DNA of 64,000 nucleotides from Luteibacter sp. OK325 (GTDB taxonomy: Bacteria; Pseudomonadota; Gammaproteobacteria; Xanthomonadales; Rhodanobacteraceae): positions 806,001 through 870,000 of the forward strand of contig NZ_QAOX01000002.1 in the NCBI RefSeq assembly GCF_003050935.1, written 5' to 3'. Shown in pieces: positions 34,578 through 43,469 of this stretch. The number at the start of each line of letters is the position of its first letter. The stretch's first letter is position 1. The translations under genes were made by a program, and so were the position numbers. The notes below the pieces were generated by a model. The model searched no databases. It saw nothing but the letters and a program-made list of their open reading frames with translations, and was not told where the DNA came from.

Positions 34578-35332
34578 GCGCAACCGAACGGCATGCCATC
34601 CAGCGCGTGCGCCACGAACTGAAGATGCGCCTGCTCGACGTCAAGCAGGTGACACGACTCACGCCGCACATGGTCCGCGTCACCCTCACCGGTGCAGACC
34701 TGCAAGGCTTCGTCTCCGCTTCGCCGGACGACCACGTCAAGGTGTTCCTACCGGTCGAAGATGGCGCGATCAACCGCCCGACGATGGGCCCGGACGGCCC
34801 CGTCTATCCCGAAGGCGTCACGCCGTCTCCGGCACGCGATTACACGCCGCGCCGTTACGACGCTGCCACCAACGAGCTCGACCTCGACTTCGTGCTGCAC
34901 GGCGAAGGCCCGGCCTCCACATGGGCGGAGTCAGTCAAAGTCGGCGATAAGCTCGGCGTCGGCGGCCCGCGTGGATCCATGGTCATCCCCGACGACTACG
35001 ACCACTACGTGCTGGTCGGCGACGAAACCGCCCTGCCCGCCATTGGCCGCTGGCTCGAGGAAATGCCGGCGAGCACGCCTGTCACGGTGTTTGCCGAAAT
35101 CACCTCGCTCGAGGAGAAGCAATCGCTCCGTCGCGATGTGCGCTGGTTCGTTCGCGGTGAATCGCCCTCAATGGATGGGGCCCTCGCGGCGCTGCCGATC
35201 CCGGCAGGTGACACCTTCTGGTGGGTCGCTGTCGAGTCCATGCGTGCACGCGCGCTGCGTTCGCTGCTGGTCGAGAAGCGCGGCATCGACAAGGACTGGG
35301 TGAAGGCGACGGGGTACTGGCAGACCGATTGA
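34574..35332 (+). CDS. yqjH: Siderophore-interacting FAD protein / ferric reductase, YqjH type
   Basis: A 252-residue NADPH-dependent ferric-siderophore reductase. The FAD-binding motif is ARDYTPRRYDAA (about 88-99), followed by LDFVLHGEGPASTWAESVK. The C-terminal NAD(P)H domain has HYVLVGDETALPAIGRWLEEM and ends in WVKATGYWQ, all typical of SIP proteins. ATGA overlaps the yqjI stop, so regulator and enzyme form one autoregulated operon, whereas in E. coli the two genes are divergent. Confidence 0.92.
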   Translation: MSATERHAIQRVRHELKMRLLDVKQVTRLTPHMVRVTLTGADLQGFVSASPDDHVKVFLPVEDGAINRPTMGPDGPVYPEGVTPSPARDYTPRRYDAATNELDLDFVLHGEGPASTWAESVKVGDKLGVGGPRGSMVIPDDYDHYVLVGDETALPAIGRWLEEMPASTPVTVFAEITSLEEKQSLRRDVRWFVRGESPSMDGALAALPIPAGDTFWWVAVESMRARALRSLLVEKRGIDKDWVKATGYWQTD

Positions 35333-35447
35333 GCGTGGCGCGGGTCGATCACACCAGCTACACGTCGCTTAACCGGCCCCTTCCGCAAACACATAACCTT
35401 GCCAGCCCACCGGTTACCTCTGTCACCGTTATGGGAGTGGAGGCGAC

Positions 35448-37619
35448 ATGATGCGGCGTGGAAGGAAGATAGTGGCGTGGGTGGTGGGGATCCTGGTCCT
35501 GCTGATCATCGTGATCATCCTGTTTATTGCCCTGTTCGACTGGAACAGGCTTAAACCGACGATCAACGAGAAGGTCTCCGAGGCCATCGGCCGGCCTTTC
35601 GCCATCAACGGAGACCTCTCCGCGCACTGGTCGCGCGAGCCCGGCGAAGACGGGCTGGTGAGCCTGATCCCGTGGCCGCACTTCACCGCGCTCGACATCA
35701 CCGTGGCCAATCCCGACTGGGCGAAGACGAAACAGTTCGCCACGCTGCAGTCCTTGCAGTTCCGCCTTTCGCCGTTTCCGCTCATCTCCCATCGCATCGT
35801 CGTGCCGGAGATCCGCCTGGGCCAGCCGAACATCGACCTGGAACGCGTGAAGAACGGCGACAACACCTGGACGTTTAAGATGCCCGAAAGCTCCGGGCCG
35901 TCCGAATGGCAGCTCGAGCTGAATGCGATCGCCTTCGACAAGGGGCATATCGATTTCAACGATGCGACCAATCAGATCGCCATGGGCATCGACGTGACGC
36001 CGCTGGGCAAGGGCATTCCGTTCGACGAGATCATGGCCCAGCAGGAGAAAGATTCGCGCGCCCAGGCGGCGAAGACCAACGGCGCCACGACGAAAACGCT
36101 GGCGAAATCCGGTGCGGGCGATAAGGATCGCGAGGACGAGACCAAAAAGAAGCAGGTCTACCTGTTCGCCTGGGAGGCCAAAGGTACGTATAAGAAGTCT
36201 ACCGTCAAGGCCAGCGCGAAGACCGGTGGCGTGCTTGCCCTGCGCGATGCCAATCGCCCCTTCCCCGTGCAGGCCGATGCGCGCTTCGGCGATACGCATA
36301 TCGCCTTCGTCGGCACCCTGACCGACCCGCTCAATGTCGGCGCGCTCGATATCCGCCTGTGGTTCTCGGGCACGAGCATGTCGCACCTCTACGACCTCAC
36401 CGGCGTGACCCTGCCGGATACGCCGCCGTTCGCGACGGAAGGCCATCTCAAGGCCAACCTCAAGAAAGGCGCGAGCGTCTTCACTTATGACCATTTCACC
36501 GGCAAGGTCGGCGGCAGCGACCTCGCCGGCAGTCTTACCTTCAACACCGGTGGCCCGCGCCCGAGCCTGACCGGCGCGCTGAAGTCCAACCAATTGCTCT
36601 TCAGCGATCTCGCCCCTCTGGTCGGTGGCGGTTCGAACGAAGAGAAGGCCGAGCGCGGCGATGCGGTGAAGCAGCCGGACGACAAGGTGCTGCCGGTTGA
36701 GCCGTTCAAGACCGATCGCTGGAACGCGATGGATGCCGATGTCGAATTTACCGGGGTGAAGATCATCCATGGCGATCGCCTGCCGGTGGATAACCTCTAC
36801 ACCCATCTCATCATGAAGGACGGAAGGCTTGCCCTCGACCCGCTGAAGTTCGGCGTGGCCGGCGGCACCGTCGGCAGCAACATCCATGTGGACGGCTCGA
36901 CCACGCCGATGAAGGGCACGTTCAACATGGGCGCGCGCCACCTGAAGCTGAAAGAGTTGTTCCCGAAACTGGCGCCCGGCGATACGACGCTGGGTGAGCT
37001 CAACGGCGACGCCTCCCTGACGGCCGTGGGCAATTCACCTGCTGCCCTGCTCGGGAGCTCGAATGGTGAGATCAAGTTGTTGATCAACGACGGCGCTGTC
37101 AGCAGTTCGCTACTTGAACTTGCCGGTCTGAATGTCGGCAGCTACGCAGTGAACAAGCTGTTCGGCGACGAGACGGTCAAGATCAATTGCATGGCGGCCG
37201 ACCTCGTCACCACCAATGGCGACATGAACTCGAAGCTGTTCGCCTTCGATACCGAGAAGGCGCTGATCAACGTCACCGGTGACATCGACTTCAAGAGCGA
37301 GAAGCTCAACCTCGATATCGTGCCGCACACGAAGGGCTTCCGCCTTTTCTCGCTGCGCTCGCCGCTGTATGTGCATGGGACGATGAAGAACCCGTCTGTC
37401 GGCGTGCATCCGGGACCCTTGATCCTGCGCGGCGGCGGTGCCGTCGCGCTCGCCGTCTTCGCCGCTCCGGTCGCTGCCATCGCCGCCCTCGCCGTCCCCG
37501 AAAGCGGCAAGGCCGACGCCACCCAGTGCAAGCCCCTCCTCGACGATCTCAAGAGCGCCCCGCCCAAAGCCCCACCCCCCGGCAAAACCCAGGCCCAGGC
37601 CGACGCCAGGAAGAAATAA
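35448..37619 (+). CDS. AsmA-family envelope protein
   Basis: A 723-residue protein with one N-terminal membrane anchor (about 8-30: IVAWVVGILVLLIIVIILFIALF), the AsmA start motif FDWNRLKPTINEKVSEAIGRPF, and a long periplasmic beta-rich body. A low-complexity basic stretch lies at about 200-235 (DKDREDETKKKQ). The C-terminal block (FAFDTEKALINVTGDIDF, LDIVPHTKGFRLFSLRSPLY) is the AsmA_2 part. AsmA proteins are thought to carry phospholipid between the membranes. Two adjacent ATG codons open the gene, and GGAGGCGAC precedes them. It appears monocistronic. Confidence 0.9.
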   Translation: MMRRGRKIVAWVVGILVLLIIVIILFIALFDWNRLKPTINEKVSEAIGRPFAINGDLSAHWSREPGEDGLVSLIPWPHFTALDITVANPDWAKTKQFATLQSLQFRLSPFPLISHRIVVPEIRLGQPNIDLERVKNGDNTWTFKMPESSGPSEWQLELNAIAFDKGHIDFNDATNQIAMGIDVTPLGKGIPFDEIMAQQEKDSRAQAAKTNGATTKTLAKSGAGDKDREDETKKKQVYLFAWEAKGTYKKSTVKASAKTGGVLALRDANRPFPVQADARFGDTHIAFVGTLTDPLNVGALDIRLWFSGTSMSHLYDLTGVTLPDTPPFATEGHLKANLKKGASVFTYDHFTGKVGGSDLAGSLTFNTGGPRPSLTGALKSNQLLFSDLAPLVGGGSNEEKAERGDAVKQPDDKVLPVEPFKTDRWNAMDADVEFTGVKIIHGDRLPVDNLYTHLIMKDGRLALDPLKFGVAGGTVGSNIHVDGSTTPMKGTFNMGARHLKLKELFPKLAPGDTTLGELNGDASLTAVGNSPAALLGSSNGEIKLLINDGAVSSSLLELAGLNVGSYAVNKLFGDETVKINCMAADLVTTNGDMNSKLFAFDTEKALINVTGDIDFKSEKLNLDIVPHTKGFRLFSLRSPLYVHGTMKNPSVGVHPGPLILRGGGAVALAVFAAPVAAIAALAVPESGKADATQCKPLLDDLKSAPPKAPPPGKTQAQADARKK

Positions 37620-37639
37620 TGCCCACGGCCCTTGCCTCC

Positions 37640-37752
37640 CGTGGGAGCCGCTTCAGCGGCGATGCTCGTTGTGGGAGCCGCTTCAGCGGCGATGGGACCG
37701 CCCGGAAGATTGGCTGCCGCCGCGGCCTTCGCCGATGAATCGGCTCCCACAG
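37640..37752. repeat. REP cluster, CTTCAG and ATTCAT classes
   Basis: Two plus-oriented CTTCAG copies (37640 and about 37670) face one minus-oriented ATTCAT copy ending at 37752. It lies between the convergent AsmA gene and the SDR pseudogene. Confidence 0.9.
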
Positions 37753-37767
37753 ATAGGGCCAGGAAAA

Positions 37768-38622
37768 TCACGCGCTGGCTCGTAGCATCCGGTAGTCCTT
37801 CGACACGACCTCCTCCTTGACACGCTCCGTCAGGACATCCAGGTCGTCGTACACGGTGACATACCGTCCGCTCAGCCCGTCATACGCTCCCGACAACAAC
37901 AAGACCAGCTTCTCAGCCGACTCCTCCGGCGAAGCCGCTTTGCCAGATTCAAGTTGCGCGCGACACCACGCAGCGACCTTCGCTTCAGCAGGACTCTTCG
38001 AAGCAAGCAACTCCATCGCTTCGGTTGCCAGCCCAAGGGGAAGGAACCCCGGATGGTACGCAAACACGCTCAGCGAGAAATCCCGGCACTCCGAGGCCAG
38101 GTTCTCGCTGAACTTGATCAGCGCGGCCTTGGAAACCGAATAGGCAGAGACCGTAGGCCAGCGAAACGCCCCCGCTTCGCTGACGATGTTCACTACACGA
38201 CCCCGTCGGCGTTCTGCCATTTTCGGAATCACCACGTGGCTACACACGGCGGCGCCACCAAGGTTCACTTCGATAGCGCTCCACCAGGCATCCCAGTCGC
38301 ACTCCCACGCATTACCGATGGGGCCACGGACGCCGGCGTTGTTTATCAACACATCGATCGGGCCGATCTTCTCTTCGATTCTTGCAACGACTCACCGCAC
38401 CGCGGTCTTCCTGGTCACGTCCACCACGTAGGTGGCAACCTTTCCACCCTCGGCCTTTATCGATCTCGCAACGTCCTTGAGTTCAAGGGCGGAACGCGCG
38501 ACAAGCACCACCACGGCACCCTCGGCCGCAAGGCGGCGTGCATACAAGCGACCGATGCCGCGGCCACCACCTGTAATAAGCACGATCGAGTCACGCAACG
38601 GACTTTCGGGCTGCTTTGCCAT
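37768..38622 (-). pseudogene. Short-chain dehydrogenase split by an in-frame stop codon
   Basis: One reading frame runs from the ATG at 38622 (AAGGAG upstream) to 37768, broken by TGA at 38392-38394. Before the stop come the Rossmann motif VLITGGGRGIGRLYARRLAA and DVTRKTAVR; after it VVARIEEKIGPIDVLINNAG and the catalytic Ser-Tyr-Lys (NIVSEAGAFRWPTVSAYSVSK). In the neighbouring paralogue the stop position holds Asp (QDIVARI), so this is a nonsense mutation of a normal enzyme of about 284 residues. An internal ATG at 38352 would give only the catalytic half. Whether suppression occurs cannot be told. Confidence 0.8.
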
Positions 38623-38625
38623 CAC

Positions 38626-38781
38626 TCACTCCTTGAGAAAACCCATGGCGCTCATCACTTCCTTTCTTACCCATCGGTTGTAGCCGCGGCCGGAAACGTA
38701 GTTTCGATGTTTGTGGCCTAGATATCTGCCGAATCGGGCGCGCTGTAATGCCCTTTGTCAGAGGCTAGCAAGCCATTCCTG
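38626..38781. other. Intergenic DNA between the two SDR copies
   Basis: About 155 bases with no open frame I can support. It separates the two related SDR remnants and contains the ribosome binding site of the downstream copy. Confidence 0.5.
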
Positions 38782-39096
38782 CTACAGGCGCGGCCTCAGC
38801 ATCCGAAGGTCCTTGACACTATCTTCGATGGTGCGCCACCAGGCATCCCACTCGCATTCCCACGCATTGCAGATGGGACCAAGGGTGCCCGCGTTGTTTA
38901 TCAGCACATCGATCGGCCCCTTTTCGCCGTCGATTCTTGCAACGATGTCTTGCGCGGAGGCCATGTCGGTGACATCTGCAGCGAGACGGAGTGCATAAGA
39001 ACGGCCAATGTCGCGGCTGCCGCCTGTGATAAGCACGATCTCGTCGCTTAGCGAAGAGCTCCCGATGTGACATGGCGCCTCTTCGATGACATTCAC
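38782..39096 (-). pseudogene. Internally deleted copy of the adjacent short-chain dehydrogenase
   Basis: A 104-residue frame from GTG at 39096 (AAGGAG upstream). It aligns to the neighbour at 37768-38622 in three pieces: the Rossmann start (IVLITGGSRDIGRSYALRLAA), the middle (DVTDMASAQDIVARI ... IDVLINNAGTLGPICNAWEC), and the extreme C-terminus (VKDLRMLRPRL). About 37 residues are missing after the glycine motif and about 140 after WDAWWRTIE, including the catalytic Tyr-Lys. Both deletions keep the frame. It cannot be an active dehydrogenase. Confidence 0.75.
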
Positions 39097-39291
39097 GGCG
39101 CCTCTCCTTGGCTGGACCTACTTGCGTCCCGATGCTCAGACGCGCCGAACGTGGTCGCCGGCGAAGAATCCATATCACAACATATGAATTGGTATCAATG
39201 AGCATCGGCAGGCGATTTCGGCAGCTGCACGCCAACCTTTGGGGGTGTGCGCATTTTATGAAAGTGCGCGCCAGATGAAAACCTAACTACA

Positions 39292-39324
39292 CTCCGGGCG
39301 GTGGCAGCCGACCGCCGCCCGGAG
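39292..39324 (-). terminator. Hairpin downstream of the secreted protein gene
   Basis: A 10-bp stem (CTCCGGGCGG / CCGCCCGGAG) with a 13-base loop lies 33 bases beyond the stop of the gene at 39357-39995. On the minus strand it is followed by TAGTTAGGTTTTC, a moderate U-rich tail. Confidence 0.5.
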
Positions 39325-39356
39325 AAGTCATCCAACGGATAGGGGCGCGGGGCGGC

Positions 39357-39995
39357 CTAGAGGGCCTCGTATCCGCCTGCTCTATTGAGGAAATACTTCG
39401 TTCCGCAAGGCTCTCCATATGAGTTCTTGCAACCGCTCGACGACTCGTAGGATCCAGGCTTGTCGCTAACCCACGTGCCCATGGATTCTATCCCGCCTTC
39501 CGGGATCCGGATGAGCGTATAGACAACTTTCCTTTGAGTGTCACGCAATTGGTGATGCTGGTATTTATTGGTGTATTGATACCTCGCTGGGGCTTTTCGC
39601 TCGCCTCCCACCACGGGCAAGTCCACACTTGATGTTTCGCTACCGACATAGTCAGGGTTCGCCTTTCTTATGCACTTCGTGAAGGTCGCTGCAAATCTTG
39701 CATCGCCTACGTTGTACTCGACGTAGTCAGTAGGATTTTGAACGGGGACATAGAAACCCCCGTTCACACCCAGAGCATCCTCTGCCGGATGCACTCCTTC
39801 CTTATGCGAACTGCCCGCCGGTTCTTCCCGAAGCATCTGCACGCATTCTTCAATGGCGGCTTCGACGAGTTGTTGTCCGGATGGACTGCACGCTTGCTGG
39901 GCATGACTCGAGGAAGCGAGGAAGCAGATCAATAGAGTCGCAACAGCTGCGACATATGACTCGGAACAGATGGGCACGCCACGCTTGATATCCAT
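39357..39995 (-). CDS. Secreted protein of unknown function
   Basis: A 212-residue protein with a signal peptide (MDIKRGVPICSESYVAAVAT LLICFLASSSHAQ, cleavage near residue 33). The mature part has six cysteines (one near position 36, then EECVQM, FTKCIRK, SGCKNS, EPCGTK, consistent with disulfides) and many charged residues. AGGA lies eight bases before the ATG at 39995. No family is recognised. Its codon use is visibly less GC-rich than that of the flanking core genes, in line with an acquired region. It is divergent from the plus-strand secreted genes starting at 40301. Confidence 0.65.
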   Translation of the reverse strand: MDIKRGVPICSESYVAAVATLLICFLASSSHAQQACSPSGQQLVEAAIEECVQMLREEPAGSSHKEGVHPAEDALGVNGGFYVPVQNPTDYVEYNVGDARFAATFTKCIRKANPDYVGSETSSVDLPVVGGERKAPARYQYTNKYQHHQLRDTQRKVVYTLIRIPEGGIESMGTWVSDKPGSYESSSGCKNSYGEPCGTKYFLNRAGGYEAL

Positions 39996-40300
39996 ATCAT
40001 CTTTCCTTTCAGTGAGAAGTTCGCCTTCGGCGTGTGTAGGACGCGCCGCAAGCACGGTCACCTTTACTCCCATTGGAGAAAGAGTGAAATATGTTTCAAG
40101 CTATAGGGCAACCCTGAACATATTTCGGCATGCAGAATCGGTCGACGTGAAGCATCGGCTCGGGAATTTCGCCGTTTTCGACCAGAAAGCGGACTTAGCC
40201 GGTTCGCCAAACACAGCATTCGCGTCCATATAACAAGCTCCGGCGTATCTGCCCTCGGTGGGGAACGAAGGTTGGCTCAATGCACCAGGGAGGGTTAGCT
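39996..40300. other. Divergent intergenic region
   Basis: About 300 bases between the minus-strand gene at 39357-39995 and the plus-strand pseudogene from 40301. It is relatively AT-rich (for example GTGAAATATGTTTCAAGC) and must hold both promoters. I see no gene or strong repeat in it. Confidence 0.5.
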
Positions 40301-40731
40301 ATGTCCGTCCAGCACGTAGTAAAACAACGTCTCTTTCGCCGATCCCTATTCGGCGCGGCACTCCTCGTAGCCCTGCCATGCGTGGCAGAGCAGGCGGCAT
40401 TCACCACCAACATCGAAATGTCGAATGCTGTGTCGGCTCCCGTCTTCGCGATGGCGTCCCCGGTTGCGGGCCTGATCAGACAACCGTGTCGTTCGGTGGT
40501 CTCGCTCCCGAGCAGCGGTGTAAGACGCCCGGCGTATGGCCGATCGACAATGCGCTCGCGTTGGCGCTGAAGCCTGTCACCCGCGTTTGCGTCGGACCTG
40601 CAGTCATCGGATTCACGAGCGTATTCGTCAAGGGCCTGGGCTACTTCGGCTGGGACGATGTGGGGCCCGGTCAGTGCAGCGATATCTATCCGACGGCACA
40701 GACGCTGGTTGCACTACGGGTCCGTCAATAA
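40301..40731 (+). pseudogene. Frameshifted gene for a small secreted protein
   Basis: An ATG at 40301 with a strong AGGGAGG site opens a signal peptide (MSVQHVVKQRLFRRSLFGAA LLVALPCVAEQA). The frame then loses sense near 40450, while the other plus frame takes over with CGPDQTTVSFGGLAPEQRC and continues to a stop at 40731 (FVKGLGYFGWDDVGPGQCSD). A net loss of one base around 40440-40470 would join them into a protein of about 143 residues with four cysteines in the mature part. Family unknown. It lies in the accessory region, just upstream of the HAF-like gene. Confidence 0.6.
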
Positions 40732-40789
40732 CGCGGAGATGTCGTGAATTATGGTCGATAAGGCAGCTGATCATCAAGGAGAACTCAGC

Positions 40790-42058
40790 ATGGAAACGAT
40801 CAACAGGTTTTCACGTTTACCACTGGGACTGGCAGCGATCATTAGTACGTTAAGTGGAGTCTTCGCGGCTCCTGTGGCCGCCCAGACGGCATTCCCAAAT
40901 CCGTCAGGTCAGGCACAATGCGAGGCGAATGACATCAACGATAGCCTCGGAGTGGCGGGTGGCTGCGTTCCGTCGAACGCCAGCGGATCGAGAGTGGCGA
41001 CCTACGCCGCCGGTCCGGCAAGCATGCCGAGGATTCTTCAGGCATTGAGCGGCGGTCAGCCATGCACTGCAACCGGACTCCCGAACAACAATACGCTGAT
41101 TGGATCATGCGAAAACGCCGGCGGCGTTGTACTGGGCGTGATCTGGCTCACCCCGGAGAGTACACCGGTCACGTTGTCCCCCCTGCCGGCTCTCAAGGGA
41201 GCCCTGACGCAACTGGTCTCGGATGTCGCTTCCTCTCCGATGGCCTACAACCAGAACGGCGCGGTGGTCGGTGCAAGCACATCCCCTGGTGGCATCGACA
41301 CCGCGGTGCTATGGCCACCGCAAACAGGCTCCGGTGCTTCCATGGTGGTTGTTTCATCGTATGGCGATAATTGCGAGGCAGTAGACGTCAACGGAGTCAA
41401 CGTCAACGGTTATCCTACGATAGCTCTTAACTGTCCCGCAGGCTTTTCGTCAGGCCGCGCCGGCACACGCGTGGGGAAAGTTGCAGTCAATAATGCGCTG
41501 CTCGGTGGCTATCAACTGGTTCAACTACCGTTGCCAGCCGCTGGACTTAACTGCACGGCGGGAGGAATCAATGATGCGCTTCAGATTGTCGGCACTTGTC
41601 ACTTCGCCGGGACGGATAATCCTCGAGCTGCGTACTGGACAAGCCCGACCAGCACACCGCAACTTTTGACGGCATCCGGTGGCGCGCGGAACGCCGGACG
41701 CTTCATCAATGCCAGCGGCAAGATCGCATTTAGCTATCAGAAGAGCACCGGTGAGGTGGAATCAGGCCTTTGGGATCCCGTTCCTAACGTGACGACGTAC
41801 GTTGCCGACCTGCCGGGCGGCTCTCGCTGCGAAGCTGTAGGACTGGGTGATAACAACACGATGGCGCTCAACTGTGAGAACGCAGACGAGCAGGTCCAAC
41901 CGGCAAAATGGACGGCGGCAGGCGGCACTGTAGCGCTGGGGTACCTCAGCGGAGGCGAGGCAGGTGCTCTTACCGCATCTAACGAGGCCGGGACAGCCGC
42001 ATCCGTAAGCGGGGAAGACTCTGCCGAGAATGAGGTAGGCGGAGAGGTGGGCCTCTAA
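40790..42058 (+). CDS. Secreted HAF-like repeat protein with paired cysteines
   Basis: A 422-residue exported protein (signal peptide to about Ala31) with AAGGAG eight bases before the ATG at 40790. Five repeats carry a cysteine pair around an 'x-A-x-x-[I/L]-N-[D/N]...[I/V]-x-G' core: Cys44-Cys59, Cys92-Cys107, Cys195-Cys215, Cys255-Cys270, Cys347-Cys362. Four of the five are exactly 15 residues apart. Between them are W or Y strands (VIWLTPES, AVLWPPQ, AYWTSPTS, PAKWTAAG), like HAF/beta-propeller repeats. I infer a disulfide-capped propeller. Function is unknown; an extracellular or cell-surface role is likely. The small gene at 42090 follows. Confidence 0.7.
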   Translation: METINRFSRLPLGLAAIISTLSGVFAAPVAAQTAFPNPSGQAQCEANDINDSLGVAGGCVPSNASGSRVATYAAGPASMPRILQALSGGQPCTATGLPNNNTLIGSCENAGGVVLGVIWLTPESTPVTLSPLPALKGALTQLVSDVASSPMAYNQNGAVVGASTSPGGIDTAVLWPPQTGSGASMVVVSSYGDNCEAVDVNGVNVNGYPTIALNCPAGFSSGRAGTRVGKVAVNNALLGGYQLVQLPLPAAGLNCTAGGINDALQIVGTCHFAGTDNPRAAYWTSPTSTPQLLTASGGARNAGRFINASGKIAFSYQKSTGEVESGLWDPVPNVTTYVADLPGGSRCEAVGLGDNNTMALNCENADEQVQPAKWTAAGGTVALGYLSGGEAGALTASNEAGTAASVSGEDSAENEVGGEVGL

Positions 42059-42089
42059 CTAACGCGAGCATTTCCAGGAGGGATTAGTC

Positions 42090-42419
42090 ATGAATCGTTT
42101 CCAGGCCATCTGGACCAACCTTGCCGGCCTGCGCGGGTCGATCGTTACATCCGGTGTCTTTCTTGCAGCGGCGGCGGTAACCACCCTTGTGAGCACGCTA
42201 GCGCCCGAGATCGCGGCCGCAAAGACGAATCACATCTTCGTCAGGAGTCAGGAAGACTTCGATCGACTGCACGCTACCCTGGGCGACAATGACGACGGCA
42301 AGGCAGCACAGAAATATTGCGAGAAGATGTCACGTCACAAGATTTGCATTCGTGTATTTAGTACCGAGTACTCGCGTTACAGACCTCAGGCTCGTTCAGG
42401 CCAGACCGTCGTTCCGTGA
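42090..42419 (+). CDS. Small secreted basic protein, function unknown
   Basis: A 109-residue protein with an N-terminal signal or anchor (SIVTSGVFLAAAAVTTLVST, cleavage possible after EIAAA near residue 44). The mature 65 residues are charged and hold one cysteine pair (KYCEKMSRHKICIRV, Cys77 and Cys86). CCAGGAGGGATTAGTC upstream of the ATG is a strong ribosome binding site. It starts 31 bases after the HAF-like gene and is probably co-transcribed. No family is recognised. Confidence 0.65.
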   Translation: MNRFQAIWTNLAGLRGSIVTSGVFLAAAAVTTLVSTLAPEIAAAKTNHIFVRSQEDFDRLHATLGDNDDGKAAQKYCEKMSRHKICIRVFSTEYSRYRPQARSGQTVVP

Positions 42420-42564
42420 TGTACTGTGATGTGATGCCAGATGGTGCAGGCGCCTTGATGATAGATCGCCTCCGACGTGAACAGCGTCACGGGCGATCTG
42501 TCTTACATGGCTGCCGAGCAGGCGAAGCTTGTGGTTCAACGACGCGCCCGGCAAGCTTCTCCCT

Positions 42565-43461
42565 ATGCTGCCTTCCCGAAAAGCCCACCTCCAGATCCAC
42601 TTCTGCGTCCTGCTCTGGGGCTTCACGGCCATCCTCGGCAAGCTGATCACCCTGGAGGCGTTGCCGCTGGTTTGGTGGCGCATGTTGCTGGTGTCGGCCA
42701 CCCTGCTCTGCGTGCCACGTGTGTGGCGAGGGCTGCGTGCGTTATCACCACGCCTGCTCCTTTCCTACGCGGGCATCGGTGTGATCGTCGCCCTGCACTG
42801 GCTCACGTTCTACGGCGCGATCAAGCTCGCCAACGCGTCCGTGGCGGCGACCTGCATCGCCTTGTGCCCGGTGTTCCTTGCCATCGTCGAACCCTGGGTA
42901 GCCGGCCGTCGCTTCGATCCACGCGAATTGCTGATCGGTGCTGCGGTCGTGCCGGGCGTGGCGCTCGTGGCGGGTGGCTTGCCTGGCGAGATGCGCCTGG
43001 GCCTGGCGATTGGTGTGCTCTCGGCGCTGTTCGTCGCGTTTTTCAGTGCGTTGAACAAGCGGCTGATCGATCAGGCGGATGCGCTTACGGTGACCTGCGT
43101 GGAGCTGGGTACGGGGACGTTGTTCCTTACGTTGCTTGCGCCGTTCATCGCGACGCCGGCGTTCGTTCTGCCGAGCCTGCACGATGGGGTGTTGATGGTG
43201 ATTCTGGCGTATGGCTGCACCTTGCTGCCGTTCGCTCTGGCGCTGGCGGCGCTACGCCACCTGACGGCGTTCGCGACGCAGATGGTGACGAACCTGGAGC
43301 CGGTCTACGCGATCGTGCTGGCGATTCCACTACTCGGCGAGCAGCGGGAATTAGGGTGGACGTTCTATCTGGGTGTGGCGGTGATTATTGGTGCGGTGTT
43401 CGCGCATCCGTTGTTGCATCGGGGCGAGGCGGCGGCGCCGTCGGATCTGGTTGCACCGTAA
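42565..43461 (+). CDS. EamA-family (DMT superfamily) transporter
   Basis: A 298-residue protein with ten membrane segments in two EamA repeats. WGFTAILGKLITLEALPLVWWRMLL opens repeat 1; LIGAAVVPGVALVAGGLP and the ATQMVTNLEPVYAIVLAIPLLGEQ block close repeat 2, typical of metabolite exporters. Substrate unknown. The ATG at 42565 begins the membrane-proximal basic stretch; a TTG at 42529 would add 12 residues. Confidence 0.82.
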   Translation: MLPSRKAHLQIHFCVLLWGFTAILGKLITLEALPLVWWRMLLVSATLLCVPRVWRGLRALSPRLLLSYAGIGVIVALHWLTFYGAIKLANASVAATCIALCPVFLAIVEPWVAGRRFDPRELLIGAAVVPGVALVAGGLPGEMRLGLAIGVLSALFVAFFSALNKRLIDQADALTVTCVELGTGTLFLTLLAPFIATPAFVLPSLHDGVLMVILAYGCTLLPFALALAALRHLTAFATQMVTNLEPVYAIVLAIPLLGEQRELGWTFYLGVAVIIGAVFAHPLLHRGEAAAPSDLVAP

Positions 43462-43469
43462 GCCTCGTG

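Noticed and set aside
38392-38394. TGA read as selenocysteine in the SDR gene
   Set aside because: The position is Asp in the paralogue, not near the active site, and no SECIS-like hairpin is evident directly after it.
39164-39186. CATAT-CACAAC-ATATG inverted repeat upstream of the deleted SDR copy
   Set aside because: Only five base pairs per arm; too short to distinguish from chance in this more AT-rich stretch.
40440-40470. Programmed frameshift in the secreted protein gene
   Set aside because: No slippery heptamer or downstream pseudoknot is visible; a simple one-base loss explains it better.
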